Positions 22,660 to 34,325 of a stretch of DNA of 64,000 nucleotides are shown in pieces; position 1 is the stretch's first letter, and each line of letters starts with the position of its first letter. The stretch spans positions 409,076 through 473,075 of the forward strand of contig NW_006497560.1 in the NCBI RefSeq assembly GCF_000471905.2. The letters are read 5' to 3'. The notes under the pieces are model-generated. The model searched no databases. It was not told the DNA's origin and worked only from the letters and a program-made list of their open reading frames with translations. Origin of the DNA: Amborella trichopoda. Its lineage: Eukaryota > Streptophyta > Magnoliopsida > Amborellales > Amborellaceae. A program made the translations under genes and the position numbers.

Positions 22660-23005
22660 AGTTTAACGTCATACAGCCAGAACATGCACTACAGTTTAGG
22701 GTCATGCAAATGGATCGTTATGCGAAGTAGTTTAACGTCATGCGATAAGGACATCTGCTAAAGTTTAGGATCATGCAACTAGACCGTTGTGCAAAGCAGT
22801 TTAACATCATGCGGTCAGGAGGTGCGCTATAGTTTAGGGTCATGCAACTGGACCATTGTGTGAAGCAGTTTAATGTCATGCAGCCCAAACGTGCGCTATC
22901 GTTTAGGATTATACATCTAGACCATTGTACGATGCAATTTAACATCATGTGGTAGGGATGTACGCTACAATTTAGGGTCATGCAACTGGACCGTGTATGA
23001 GTTGC
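22660..23005. repeat. 69-bp tandem array in element 3
   Basis: Five units begin with AGTTTAAC or AATTTAAC at 22660, 22729, 22798, 22867 and 22936, exactly 69 bp apart. Each unit is two related halves of about 34 bp, one with AGTTTAACGTCATGCGG and one with AGTTTAGGGTCATGCAACTG. A solitary unit lies near 22275. Confidence 0.95.
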
Positions 23006-23319
23006 CATGTATGTGGGTAGCTCAATGAGGGATGGACCCATTGGGAGATGTGAAATGGATGAAGCTTCATGGGAAATGAATCTGTGAATGGTGATCTGAC
23101 TCACTGAGGATAAAATGGCAGAGACCATCTATGGGCAATGGGTTCAGATGGTGAAGGTGGCTCAATGAGGGATGGTAGACGGAAGTGGACTCACTGGGGA
23201 TTGGGAAGTGGGTATGACCCCTGGGGATAAAGGATTAGGGCATGAATATGACTCCACTGGGGATGGCTAGGTGCTGAGGGTTGAACTTTGTTGATACACG
23301 CACGATGGGCTGGCTATGG

Positions 23320-23700
23320 AAGGCATGCGTGGAAGTGCATGCAAAAGGCGTGGGTGTAGAGGCTTGTGGTCAGAGGTATGTGAGTTGCGTTTGGCAGCAG
23401 GCTGTGGAGGTCAGGCACGCTTGGCAATAGAGCATGCCCGGCTGGCTCTACAAGGGAACGTGCTTGGCCATATGTGCGCGGCAGCCCAAGGTACGCTCGG
23501 CAGCAGCATGTGGCAAGGGACACCCGGTGGTAGCCTGTGGAGAGGGATGCGCTCGGAGATACACACACGGCATCACATGGCGAGAGGCGCAGTTGGCAGC
23601 AGCCTGTGAAAGTTAGAGGTGCACAGTAGTATCACGTGGGCAAAGACGCATTCGACAATGGCATGCGACAAGGGACTCTCGACAGTAGCATGCTTAGGTT
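23320..23700. repeat. GC-rich degenerate repeat
   Basis: Loose repeats of a GGCAGCAGCATGTGGCAAGGG-like word with CGCTCGG and GTGCACGG elements. Open frames on both strands here are composition effects. Confidence 0.6.
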
Positions 23701-24294
23701 TGGGCTCGAGCCTAGACCCGACCAGATCCATCATCATTTGGTCTTCTAGACTTGTGCGGAATTTTCATTTGGTGCGGGGCAATTTTAGGAACCCTTGCTA
23801 TAAAAGGGTGTTAAACCTCGTGCCGTTTCAGCAGCGGTAAAATGGACAAGGCGTTTTAACATTGCCTTAGTGAGGATTCTGGCATGCTTCAACACGAACT
23901 CAGACAAAGGGGGGACAAGGCAGTGAGCTCAGGTGACTGCGAAGGGGTCTACTAGCGAGCATAGACAGGTCATAGTAGTTCCATGAGATTTTCAACTGAA
24001 GGGGTGTGTGTCGGGAGGAGAGAGAGAGCTCTAACGGGACTTGAGTTGTTGTCACAGAGAAGACGGAGGCGGGCAGAACCCGGTTAACAGGGATTTCTGA
24101 GCAACTACTAGGGTTGCATAGAACTTTCTAACGACGGCAGGGGTTTTTCGACATGAAGGTAAAGGGTTTGGAGAGGTGTCTCGGTAACTACAGGAGTTTC
24201 ACGGGGATCACAAGGGTTTTCCTGTGAGCCATGGTGAGATAAGAACAGTCAATTGAGGGAGCTGAAAGGCCTCAAACAGTTGAAGGGTCATAGG

Positions 24295-24465
24295 GCGGTA
24301 GGACGGTCACAGGCAACCGAAAGGTTGCAGGCAGTTGAGGGGTCACTAGCAACTGCAAGGTCACAGGCAGCCAAGGGGTCACAGGCAACCGAAAGGTCGA
24401 AAGCAGCTGAGGGGTCACATGCAACCGAAAGGTTGCAAGCAGCCGAGGGGTCATTGCTCGTGTAG
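24295..24465. repeat. About 36-bp tandem array in element 3
   Basis: Four to five units of a GGTCACAGGCAACCGAAAGG-type word followed by a TTGCAGGCAGTTGAGG-type word. The plus-strand frame stays open through it, giving a repetitive ATER/AEGS peptide that I regard as incidental. Confidence 0.8.
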
Positions 24466-25062
24466 GAGACGAATTGTCAGGAAAATATGTGTGGTGGTTG
24501 CGCACGTGTGGGAAGACACACTTGTGAAGTGTCTTAATGAAATGTCGTGCACATTAGCTAGTCGTGCCCTGCAGCGAGCGTGTTCGGCAGTGGTCATGCA
24601 CGGTAGTGAACATGCACGACAACGAATGTTCGCAACTCACTTGACAGTTACCGTGCTCGGCAGGGAGTGCGTACAACAGCAAATGCACGTGACGACTTTC
24701 ATGCTCGGCTGTGAACATGCATGACAGCTTAGCGTGCTTGGCAGCTTGGACCGTCACTCAAAAGGGTAAGTGCTCGTATCCACTAGCAAGACTTTGTGAG
24801 AGCATTCCCTTGATGAAGAACTTTCTGAGGGTCAGGGACTTTGGAACTGGTAATTTTATTGGTGATAACTCATTTAAGGGGAATCCCGTCTGGTTCACAA
24901 AAATCTGTTGGAAGTCAAGTCCTCAAGCACAATTGTGAACTTCAGGTTGCTCTGTAGAAGTGCACTTACTGTGAACAGGGCATACTCTCCATCATATGCC
25001 AGTTCCTTGCCAGAGAAGTATGCTTTGTATGTCTGATATACTCGATGTAAAACCCTTCTCTG

Positions 25063-25185
25063 TTTCTCTGATGCTGGAGCAACACTGGCGATCAACTGCT
25101 TTCTTTTCCTCAGATGCAAGAGCAACGTTGATGATCAATTGCGTCTCTTTTCCTCAGATGCAAGAACAACGCTGATGATCCCTCG
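25063..25185. repeat. About 44-bp triplication near the 3' end of pol
   Basis: Three units share CTCAGATGCAAGAGCAAC and TGATGATCAA-type words. They lie just downstream, in element orientation, of the integrase region. Confidence 0.7.
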
Positions 25186-25599
25186 AATTCCATAGGGTTG
25201 AATTTTTTAGATTTCTCACTTGTAAAGAAAAGTCGTATCTGTAACTTGTCACTTATGTTAATGAAAAGTTTTGCTTGTTTGCACTGATTGTCTCCCCTTC
25301 TCTTTCGTGTCATTGCCTCTGTAACCTCTACTTCCTTTAAGGGTAGTAAGCCAGCTACACTCTCTCTTCTTTTTCTAAGGAGGAGTTTCTAAAGTCGCAC
25401 CTTCAGGACCATAGAAGTGGTGTGTTTTTAGAGTCATACGCCAAGACTTGAAGGCATATTTAAAGTCTTGCCTCCAAGGCCATAAGGATCATGGGTAATA
25501 CCTTTTTAGGGAGCGTCCATTGATGGGGGGCATTGCATCCTTCCCATCAGGAGGAGCCAATATATAAGCTCCATTTGGGGACACCTTTTTTATTATGAA

Positions 25600-26690
25600 A
25601 GGACCCTCTCACTTCGGCTCAAACTTTCCTTTACATTGCCCATGCATGACGATCGGCCTTTTTACTGCTAGAATCAAGTCACCACGAGTGAATGAACGGA
25701 CTTTGACTGACTTGTCGAAAGCCCTCTTCATCCTCCCTTGGTGGAGTTCAAGGTTTTGTTGCGCTTCCAATATCTTCTCATCAAGTGCGTCTAATTCTTG
25801 ATAACGCAACTTGACTTATTCATCTTATGTCTTATCGTGATGTACAACGATGCGAAGCGATGGAAGTTTTATCTCGAGGGGTAGTACCACTTCACTTGCA
25901 TAAACTAAAGAATAAGGAGTAGAATCGGTAGCACTCCGAGTTGTGGTACGATAAGCCCACAATGCCTCAGGAAGTTTCTCGTGCCAATTTTTTCTTATCT
26001 TCGACACTGATTTCCTTAGAACTTGTTGAAGGCTTCGGCCAAACCATTTGCCCGAGGGTGGTACATAGTAGAGTACTTGCAATCGAAGCCAAATTGGTTG
26101 ACTAAGCGGTCGATGTGCTGGCTTCTGAACTGGGGACTATTATCAGATATGATCCGATCAGGCACACCGAATTGGTAAATGATGTGATGTGGCATGAAGT
26201 TGGCCACTAATTCCCCAGGGACATGTTTGAGAGGGATCGCTTCAGCCCATTTGGAGAAGTAATCAGTAGCAACTAAGATGAAGGTATGGCCCGACGTTGA
26301 GGGAGGGTCGATGGGCCCAACAATGTCCATACCCCATTGTGAGAAGGGCAACAACATTACCGTAGGGTGCAGAGGCTCTGGTGGCTGGTGAATGAGGTTT
26401 GAAGGTATCTGACATACTTGACACCTTTTGGCATAGTTCAAAAAATCTGCGACCATTGATGGCCAATAATATCCCAACCTGTGTATCTGTTCATAAAGCT
26501 TAGGACCGGACTGATGAAGGCCATAGATCACGTCATGCACTTCATCCAATACTTGCCTTGCCCCTTTTGTGTCGACGCATCGGAGGAGGATACCATCGAA
26601 GGATCATCGAAAGAGAGCATCTTCGTCAAGAAGAGTGCATTTGGTGGCCATTCTTCCTATAATATTGCGCGCAATATGATCGTCTGGTAG
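25600..26690 (-). pseudogene. Integrase of element 3
   Basis: The minus-strand frame at 26016-26549 carries a zinc-binding-type head (LYEQIHRLGYYWPSM followed by CQVCQ) and a DDE core: MDIVGPIDPP with the first Asp, VPDRIISDNSPQF with the second, and a RANGLAEAFNK segment with the Glu. Frames at 25825-26082 (LWAYRTTTRSATDSTPYSLV) and 25609-25809 (RSFTRGDLILAVKR) are the usual C-terminal parts. Integrase inserts the element DNA into the host genome. Its position after RNase H fits the Ty3/gypsy order. Fossil with several breaks. Confidence 0.9.
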
Positions 26691-26733
26691 ACGACCGTGT
26701 TTAATAAAGTTGATTATGGGTTCCCTCCAATCC

Positions 26734-27384
26734 TCAACTTGCTCGATCTTGGCACATATTGGATCCCTCTTCTTGTTTTTTGGACTTATCGCCTTGGTCT
26801 TGCTTCACCTTCTTTTTAGCTTCGAGAGCATCCTTAGCTGCGAGGAGTGCCCCGAATTGGTAAGGAGGGAATTCTGGAAAAAAAATCCTTTCATTGTCTC
26901 CATCTAACTCTTTAACCAACTCGATGTGTCTCCACTCTGCTACCCATATAGGCGTGGGTTCTTTTGAGGAAATTTGAATAGTGGCATCGAGCTTGGCAAG
27001 GGCATCAGCCTGGGAATTCAACCTTCTAGGGACGTTCCCTAAGGAAAAGTCATCGAGGTTCACCATCAAGGTCTTGGCAGTGTCATGAAAAGGCTTGAGA
27101 CTGTCTTTTCTTACATCGTATATTCCTTTGAGCTGCCGTATTACCAGCTTAGAATCAACGAAAATGGATAATCGCCCCAACTCGAGCTCTAAGGCGACTT
27201 CAAGCCCTATTATGAGGGCTTGATACTCAGCCTCATTATGCGAGTTGGCTTTTGCAAGGGAGAAGGACAAGGGAATGACGTTATCTTGCGGAGTCAAGAA
27301 TATTATGCCAGCACCACCTCGTTCAGACTGAAAGGCCCCATCAAAGTACATCTTCAAGTCATAAACTGGCTCGGCACAAAACAC
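26734..27384 (-). pseudogene. Second RNase H domain of element 3
   Basis: A 216-codon frame shows RNase HI-type landmarks: LKMYFDGAFQSERGGAGI, NEAEYQALIIGLEVAL, IFVDSKLVIRQLKG and VPRRLNSQADALAKL. It directly follows the RT-linked RNase H. An additional RNase H of this type between the first RNase H and integrase is characteristic of the Tat/Ogre branch of plant gypsy elements. It would help remove RNA from the RNA-DNA hybrid. Fossil. Confidence 0.9.
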
Positions 27385-27388
27385 TTCT

Positions 27389-27697
27389 TCAACGGGGAAG
27401 GTCGCTCGACAAAGGAGATTCTACCAATACAGAGTGTGCTGCCAAGAAATCAGCTAGGGCTTGGCCCTTAATAACCTTTTGTGGCACATACGTGATGTTG
27501 AACTCCATCAGTAATAACGTCCATTTAGCCATGCGTCCTGACAGACAAGGGTGCATCATGAGGAACTTGATGGGGTCAGCCCTTGAAATATGTTGTACCT
27601 CATGACCGAGGAGATAATGGCGAAGCTTTTGGACTGCAAAGATCAAGGCCAGGCACATCTTCTTGATTGGTGGGTAATGTTGTTTAGCCCCTTGCAT
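27389..27697 (-). pseudogene. RT-linked RNase H of element 3
   Basis: The frame contains QHYPPIKKMCLALIFAVQKL, RHYLLGHEVQ and WTLLLMEFNITYVPQKVIKG, then QALADFLAAH, the standard gypsy RNase H run. In element 4 the matching region is where element 5 has inserted, so this copy serves as an uninterrupted comparison. Fossil. Confidence 0.9.
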
Positions 27698-27782
27698 TTT
27701 GCAGCTAAGGTAGATAGAGCGACTTCTTTCCCCTCCTCATTATTTTGTGCCAGGAGTGCACCGAGTGACTCATCGAGAGCGG

Positions 27783-28640
27783 TCACATACAAAATGAGGG
27801 CCTTCCTAACATTGGCATGGAGAGTACTAGGGGGCGTAGCAAATAGTCTTTGATATCATCCAGGGCTGCTTGACATGCCTCATCCCATATGAAAGGAGAG
27901 GCCTTCTTCAACAGGTGTGTAAATGGCTTACAACGACCTGAGAGATTGGAAATGTATCTTTGAATATGAGCAAGTTGTCCCTGAAGAGACCAGAGTTCTT
28001 GGAGTGTTGTTGGTGGTTGCATTCCTCGAATTGCCTTGATCTTGACAAGCTCGATCTCCAATCCCCGATTCTTGACAATGAATCCTAAGAATTTCCTTGA
28101 ACATACATCAAAGGCACATTTCAGTTGATTCATCTTGAGCTAATGAAGGTGAAGCCGCTTGAACACCAGCTCAAGCTCATGCATGTGAACCTCTTTCGTT
28201 TTGGATTTCCCCACCAAATCATCCACGTAACACTCCACCTCTTTGTGCAGCACATCTTCGAAAATGGTGGTCATCGCACTCTGATAGATAGCATCGGCAT
28301 TCTTTAATCCAAAAGGCATTATTGTGTAACAGAAGACCCCCTTGGGAGTCAGGAAGGCCATGGCCTCTTTATCCTCTGGTGCCATTCTTATCTGAATGCA
28401 CCATGAATATCCATCCATGAAAGAGAAGATTTGACAATGGTTTTGCTAAAAATTTTTGTGAATGACAACAGGAAGCCGTCCATTAAACATGCAGCATTCA
28501 ATTTATGGAAATCGGTACAGACCCTGATTTTCTCGTTATTCTTTTTAAACAACACAACATTGAAGAGCCATGTCGGGTATTTGACTTCCCAAATAAAGCT
28601 CGCTTGCCTGAGTTTAGTTACTTAAGCATTTATCTGCATT
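27783..28640 (-). pseudogene. Reverse transcriptase of element 3
   Basis: The minus-strand frame at 28140-28418 contains MDGYSWCIQIRMAPEDKEAM, FCYTIMPFGLKNADAIYQ and ECYVDDLVGKSKT with the YVDD motif. The frame at 27783-28133 continues with KFLGFIVKNRGLEIE and the connection-type segment ending FIWDEACQAALDDIK. Upstream, around 28560, the typical start near KIRVC is visible. The enzyme copies element RNA into DNA. Fossil with several breaks. Confidence 0.9.
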
Positions 28641-30730
28641 TCAAGATCAGGCTGGAACCTTCTAGATATTTTCTTTACGAGTTTGAAGGACGGATCAATG
28701 CCAAGTCGATGTACCGCGACTTAGGGATCGAGACCGGGCATCTCGTGATAATGCCAGATGAAGACATCTCAGTTTGCTCGTAGGAAGGCGATATAGTGCT
28801 CCTTCTCATTTGGAGACACGTTAGCTAAAATAAAAGTTGGTCTCGAGTCCGTTTCATCACCCAAGTTTATTTCCGCGAGATCATCAGTTGTAGCTTGTCC
28901 ACCCTCTTCCCATTCCTCAGGGGCTTCTTGAAATCCATCTCATCATCAGTCTGTGATCCGAGGGGTTTTTCATTGACCTCAAATACCCTGATTTTCGAGT
29001 TCACAGGTACCCATGCGTTTGACATCTTGACCTCAAATTGGGCTTTGACAGTATAAAACATGGTAGCCACTTCTTCTGCTTGCTTGATTGAGGAGGGATC
29101 GATTTCAAGGAGAGGGAGTGTATATGGTTGAGAGAGCGAATTTTGAGGCACCTGGGTCAATTGGGAAGAGCAGGGCTCAGAGAGTGCGAGGGGAGAGTTC
29201 TGTGCTTTGGTGATCATGGATACAGCCATGCCATGACATCCTCCTCATTTTTGCGATCACCGTTTCTAAGTTCTCCTGAATCCGCCACGGGTTTGAGTGA
29301 GATGGTAGGTTGTGAGGTAGGTTTAGGTGGTGGAGGTTTGTTTTGGGGTACCGGTTGACTTTGCTATGCAATTGGTATGGATTGGAGAGGTTGTGAGGAT
29401 GGGGTAGGTAAAGGTTGTGACACCGAGCTTGGTGCCGACTGGCCAAGTCTTGCAACCAAGTCTAGTGCGGGCTCGTTAATTTGGGTAACGAGAGTAGGTG
29501 TTGGTAGAATAGAGGTCGATGGAGGTTGAGGATTTGGTGATGGTTCAGTTTACGGAACCAATGATAGTCCCGAGAACCTAAGAAGTGGTGGATTAGTTGG
29601 TGTGTTAGGGTATGGAATGAGTGGCGGACCAGGGTACTTCAAGAGCTCCGGTCTTTTCCTGGGTGGTTGCAACTTCTAGCCTAACCTAAGACTGATTGAG
29701 TCAGTGTTGGTCACTGCCTCAGAGATCTGCACCATGTGGCATACTTCGTAGAAATTGAAGCTCTGCCCTCTTGACTCTCTCAGTCTTTGCTCAAAGTCAG
29801 GCTCAGGGGGCCATTGAGGTTTCTTGGTCTTGGGATTCTTGTGGCACTTGAGGAACTCCTCAACAGTGGGAGGAGGATTCGTGTTGTCTCTAGATGCCAA
29901 GGCATCAACGACTGACAAGAACCTAGCTGCTTGGGCCATCGTCTTTTTCAGCTGCTTTCGATGCCGCTTGCTAATGTTGCAACTTTTCAGCTCCTTGTCA
30001 AGAGCCTCAAAGTTTGGGCATTCACAAGTTGAACCTGCAAAAGACATGTTAGCAGAAGAAGAAGGAGGGTTAGAAGAGTGGGGGATAAAAGATGGGGGAG
30101 AGCTTTTAAAGTCGTCACTCAGATTGGAACGATCCGGGTATCTTTTATTGTTATCACCGGAGTTAGACGTGTGTAGGGAATATTTTAGGTCTTCACCCTG
30201 ATTGGACCATTGAGGGGTGCTTTTAATGTCGTCACCCTTATTGGACATGTTGGGAGCCCGAGAAGAGGAAGGCTCAAGAATGTCCTCTCAACTGGATTGT
30301 GGGTTTTGGTCAGTGGAAGAGACCGACACGGGGAGGAAATCCCATAGGGTTGGCAGTGGAGGAAGCGGCTTGAGGAATTCAACCTCAGTCTGAGGCTCAG
30401 GGAATCTCCTCTTTCGATGAGCGGCCCTTGGTGCTCGTCCCCTTCTACCATTTTTGTGTTTGGGCGCGGGCTGACCAGGTTCATGAGGCTTAGGGGTTGG
30501 CCTTGCTTGGCAAACAACCTCCTTCTTAATGGATTTCATTCTACTTCGTCCTCGATAGACCCTCCATGGTTGAGAAGTCAAGGGTTCATCAGAGTTAGAA
30601 GGCTTGAGCAGTGCGTCATCATAGGGGGTCTGTATCTGAGTGACCTCTTGTGTTGACAGTCCATTGGATTGGGCATGATCCTCTAGGATAGAGCTGACGG
30701 AGCATCCTCCTCGTACTTTCTCTATCATTA
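28641..30730 (-). pseudogene. gag-pol linker of element 3, Pro/Ser-rich
   Basis: Minus-strand frames at 29676-30248 and 30288-30728 match the linker of elements 2 and 5: NFEALDKELKSCNISKRHRK, PLPPLPTLWDFLPV and GDDIKSTPQWS. Frames at 28867-29455 are Pro/Ser/Gln-rich and lead into the pre-RT segment. In elements 2 and 5 a protease lies at this position; here I find no retropepsin landmark. The linker may be a disordered part of the polyprotein. Fossil. Confidence 0.65.
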
Positions 30731-31253
30731 TAGCTTGGAAGTCGAAACACCTTTCTAAATCGTGGCCTCGTATCTGGTGATATGGGCACCAAAGGTTCTC
30801 AGTCCCTCAAGTGAGGTGCTTGGGCTATCTTGACGGCTTTGGTGTGATGACCCCTACTTGGAGCATCATGCAAAATGATGCCTAAAGAAGGTTTGGTGGT
30901 AGATCATCAAGAAGATATTCTTGCTCGACTTCTTCTTGAACTGGCACTATGTGAGATGCTTCAACTGCCCTAAATGTCTTCTTGAGGCTATCGAGCTATA
31001 ACTGCCCCTTCTAGATTAAAGCCTCGATGTGATCCTTGAGGGTGAAACAATCCTAAACAGGATGCCCCAACATTCTATGATATGCACAGTAATTCTTGTG
31101 GGTGGCAATGTCATCACCTTTTGGCTTTTTCACCTCAAGCAAGGTAATCATTTATTGCTCAATCAACATTTAGAGTAAAGTTGGGTCCCACTCCTTATCG
31201 AAGCTGTAGACTTTCGTTTTCTGCTCCTCCTAGTAGACTTTTTCGTAGAGCTT

Positions 31254-33228
31254 TCAAAGGGGAGGCATCTTATTGTAGGACTGGGACTTCTGTTGACTTG
31301 CCTGAGGTGTCCCCTGAGTCTGTGCAGGGTTCACCTCTTTAGAGAAATCCAAAGTTTGAGATGAGACCTTCTTGGGGTTTGATACAGTGACAGTAGAACT
31401 GATCACTCCTTTTTGTTGATTGCCCTGACAATTAGGACGATTACCAGAACTTCGATTGTTTTCCCCATTTGATGATGGGGTTTGAAGTTTGCCATGATGC
31501 TTGAGGAGGCTCTCTATCTGGACTTCTTTAGAGATCAGATCCGATATTGAGGTCGGATTTGAAGCCTCGACATGCATGGAAATCTCCAGCCGCATGTTGC
31601 AAACACATGTTTGGACTGCGTCAATTTCAGGCATGTGAGTAATTTGGTACGCAGTCAGATCTGTCCATCTTGCGATGAATTGATCAACCGGCTCATCTGA
31701 GCCTTGGGTCAATGTGAGAAGCTCAATAGTTTGGACTTTTCTTTCGACTTCATAGAAGCGTTTGTAAAATAACTGCTCCATTTCTTCCTAAGTTTACACT
31801 GAGTTCGAGGGAAGTCTATTATACCACTTGAATGCTACTCGTCAAGAGTTTCAACAAACTGACGGCGAAGAAGTCTCCCATCAACTGTTGTCTCTTGACA
31901 CGCCAAATAGAAGTGGGCGATATGCTGGTGAGGCGAACTCGTGCCGTTGAAGAGCAGGAGTCTTCCCTTCTGGTAATTAGGGGGAAATGGGAGTTGATCA
32001 ACATAAGAGGGATAGGGCTTCCTATATAAGGTTGAATTCTGCACGCCCATGATCCGTTTGCCTCGCAAACTATGGGTGGCCATGGCATCGATGTCAGCTT
32101 GTGAAACCTGATGATGGGAGGATTGGTCATGTGAAGGAGATGTCTGCCTCGAAACCGGCTCGGCTAGATGGGGAAAATTGGCTTCCTGGTGAGATGAATT
32201 CCCAGGGAGCCGGATACTTTCCATCAACTTGATCTTCTCCATCATCTTACGCATCATGTCCTCAAACTGATTCATACAGTATTCTTGATCATCATTGGGC
32301 TCCTCAATGACCATCACACTGACTGTTTCTTCGAGGAGGTTGTTCTCTAGTGCAGTCAGGGCCTTGCTTATCCGCCTGATCGGGTGCGACAAATTGATCA
32401 GCAGGGGTTCAACATGCCCCGATTGAGCTCGAGCCTTATACGCTGATAGGGTCAGGACTGGTTCGCGACGGTCTTGGGACCGTAGGGGCTGCAAGGTTGG
32501 GTCGTCTCTTATGACATTAACAACCATGCAGGATTCCAGCTTTTCCACCTTGAGCTCTACTGCAGCTTGTAGTGGGTAAAAAGGGTTCCTGGTTACAGGG
32601 TCAACAGGCTTGCTTGCCCTGGGTGTCCTAGGTTCTTTTCTCGACACTATTCACACACCTCGGTCATGTTTGGCTTTCAAGCTCTGGTATACCTTCCTTC
32701 AGAGCCGAGACTGGGACTGTGATTGTGAATGGTCTGCTTTCTTCAAACATGACTGGGTCGTCTCCATGAGGTGAGGCAAGGGATGCCGGCCAAAACAAGA
32801 GGTAACTCAGGTTTCTGCCTTGGCTTGGGAAAAGACGAGGGATGGAAGACCTCATCACCCAAGGGAGCCTTGCCCCAAGCTCTTTTGTGAGCACTGAAGA
32901 TAGGGCTAGTCTAAAGAGGGTACTTCAAGAGGGTACTCTTAGGGAAGGCCTTAGAGTACCAAGTCTTGAGTGGTTCGACCGGAGGAGAAGGGACGAACGA
33001 GGGAGGGGATAGCTGTCAATGACCTTTCAGTCGAGAGTTTGGAGTCGTCCGTGGGGGTAGCACGTGTGTGCTCGAGCAATAGATCTGGCCTTAGGAGGCC
33101 GCGTACCATAAGCACGTGTTTGTGATGGAATGGCCTTGAGCAGGCATGTGCTGGGAGGGACGACGAGGGGTTCGTCTCTCCTGTACTCAGATAAACGTAG
33201 CAACAAAGTTGCCCCAAGCAATGCGATG
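31254..33228 (-). pseudogene. gag of element 3 (main part)
   Basis: The 270-codon frame at 31835-32647 contains VSQADIDAMATHSLRGKRIM, YRKPYPSYVDQLPFPPNYQK and FNGTSSPHQHIAHF. The frame at 31254-31781 contains MEQLFYKRFYEVERKVQTIE, PVDQFIARWTDLTAYQ and HVEASNPTSISDLIS. These are the Retrotrans_gag-like core. Frames at 32664-33242 belong to the N-terminal side. The gene is interrupted at 33228/59077 by element 4; the N-terminal remainder lies beyond it. Fossil. Confidence 0.85.
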
Positions 33229-33233
33229 CATAT
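33229..33233. repeat. Target-site duplication of element 4 (left)
   Basis: CATAT here equals CATAT at 59072-59076, immediately outside the two LTR ends. This is a perfect 5-bp duplication, as expected for gypsy integrase. Confidence 0.95.
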
Positions 33234-34304
33234 TGTAGCCACCCATTTTAAATCTGCAAATTCTACAATTTTTTGAACCCTTAAGACTGCATTAGCCTAG
33301 TAGACCCAATTTAATTACCCCAAAACTTCCCAAATCATATCCCAATTTGAAGTAGATCCCAAGTGCTTTCCAACAGTCTAAGAAGCGCCTGAATCGGATT
33401 ATGGATAAAACGATATAAGAAATAATGTTTTAGTCCCAGTGAGACCCAATTGTCGAGCCGCGGGCCGGGCTATAGCTGATGATGCAGTCAACGCATCTGA
33501 TGATATAGAAATTTTTTTTCTTTAATTAGATAAGCTAAAACTTCAAGATAAATCCAAAAAATTGCACAAAAACTCCAAAACGTTTAGCAAAAATCACCAA
33601 TTGAATCTTATAAATACCCCCTCTCCCTAACCCAAAAGGATAGAGAAAAAGAGACCACAACAAAAACCTTAGAAATTCCCAAAATTAGGAAAGTTATTCA
33701 AAAATACCAAAAATAGGAAAAAATCTTAGAAAATTCTTAAAAATTTAGGAAAAATCCCAAAAAATTAGAGAAAATCTTAGAATTCATATTCAACCTCTAC
33801 ATATCACAAAACCCTTAGAAAACCAAGTAAATTCTCTTTCAGATCCTGATAAAGACCGACAACTTTAGAAAAATCTCTAGATTGAGAAAACTTAGACCTA
33901 GGGCACAAAAACCCTAGATCAAAACTAGAATTGGGGCACAACAAACCTAGATCTAACCCTTTACACCAGAGATATGTTAGTCAACATCAGAATCAGAGAG
34001 GCAAGCCCAAGGTTTGGTAATATTTCTTCCTCTCTCGTTCTTCTTCTTTTCACTGTTTTTCTTATTTTATTTATTTTTCATCTGTTAACTTGTCTTAAAA
34101 ATCGTATTTTAATGCTCTGGATCATGCTGGCTCTACCACAGATCTAAGAGTAGATTTGCTCGTTTTCGGGCAAATCTGGCCTGAAATCTGAATTCGATCT
34201 GTCCCACTTTCTCTACCACTTTATTTACCTATTCTTAATTAAATTAAGGTGTTAAAATTCGAGAGATCTTCATCGGAAGATATATCAAATTTTCATCGTA
34301 AACA
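33234..34304 (+). repeat. 5' LTR of element 4
   Basis: 1071 bp, starting TGTAGCCACCC and ending TTTTCATCGTAAACA. It pairs with 57934-59071. A TATAAATA word lies at 33609-33616. Confidence 0.95.
33609..33616 (+). promoter_or_regulatory. Possible TATA box of the element 4 5' LTR
   Basis: TATAAATA followed by a CCCCCTCTCCCTAACCC run, in the middle of the LTR where a promoter is expected. The placement is an inference from position and sequence only. Confidence 0.5.
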
Positions 34305-34307
34305 GGT

Positions 34308-34325
34308 TGGCGCCCATCGTGGGGC
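34308..34325 (+). promoter_or_regulatory. Primer-binding site of element 4
   Basis: TGGCGCCCATCGTGGGGC begins three bases after the LTR end. TGGCGCC-type sites are usual in Tat and related plant gypsy elements. Confidence 0.9.

Larger units (their letters stand above)
21196..24890 (-). other. 3' internal non-coding region of element 3, rich in tandem repeats
   Basis: No domain is visible between integrase and the 3' LTR. Parts such as GCTGCTACACCAGGTTTGC, GGGTATCTCTTTAGGTCCCATC-like words and the CATGACC...CCCTTT block recur at 43420-44560 in element 5, so this is shared family sequence. It contains the 69-bp array, GC-rich repeats and a 36-bp array listed separately. Long, repeat-prone regions between pol and the 3' LTR are typical of Tat/Ogre elements. 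Confidence 0.7.

Noticed and set aside
23314-23616. Overlapping Gly/Ala/Cys-rich frames on both strands
   Set aside because: GC-rich degenerate repeats keep all frames open; no domain or family match is visible.
24253-24465. Plus-strand frame with a repetitive ATER/AEGS peptide as a possible gene
   Set aside because: It is a reading of a 36-bp non-coding array in the 3' region of element 3, and the minus strand is open as well.
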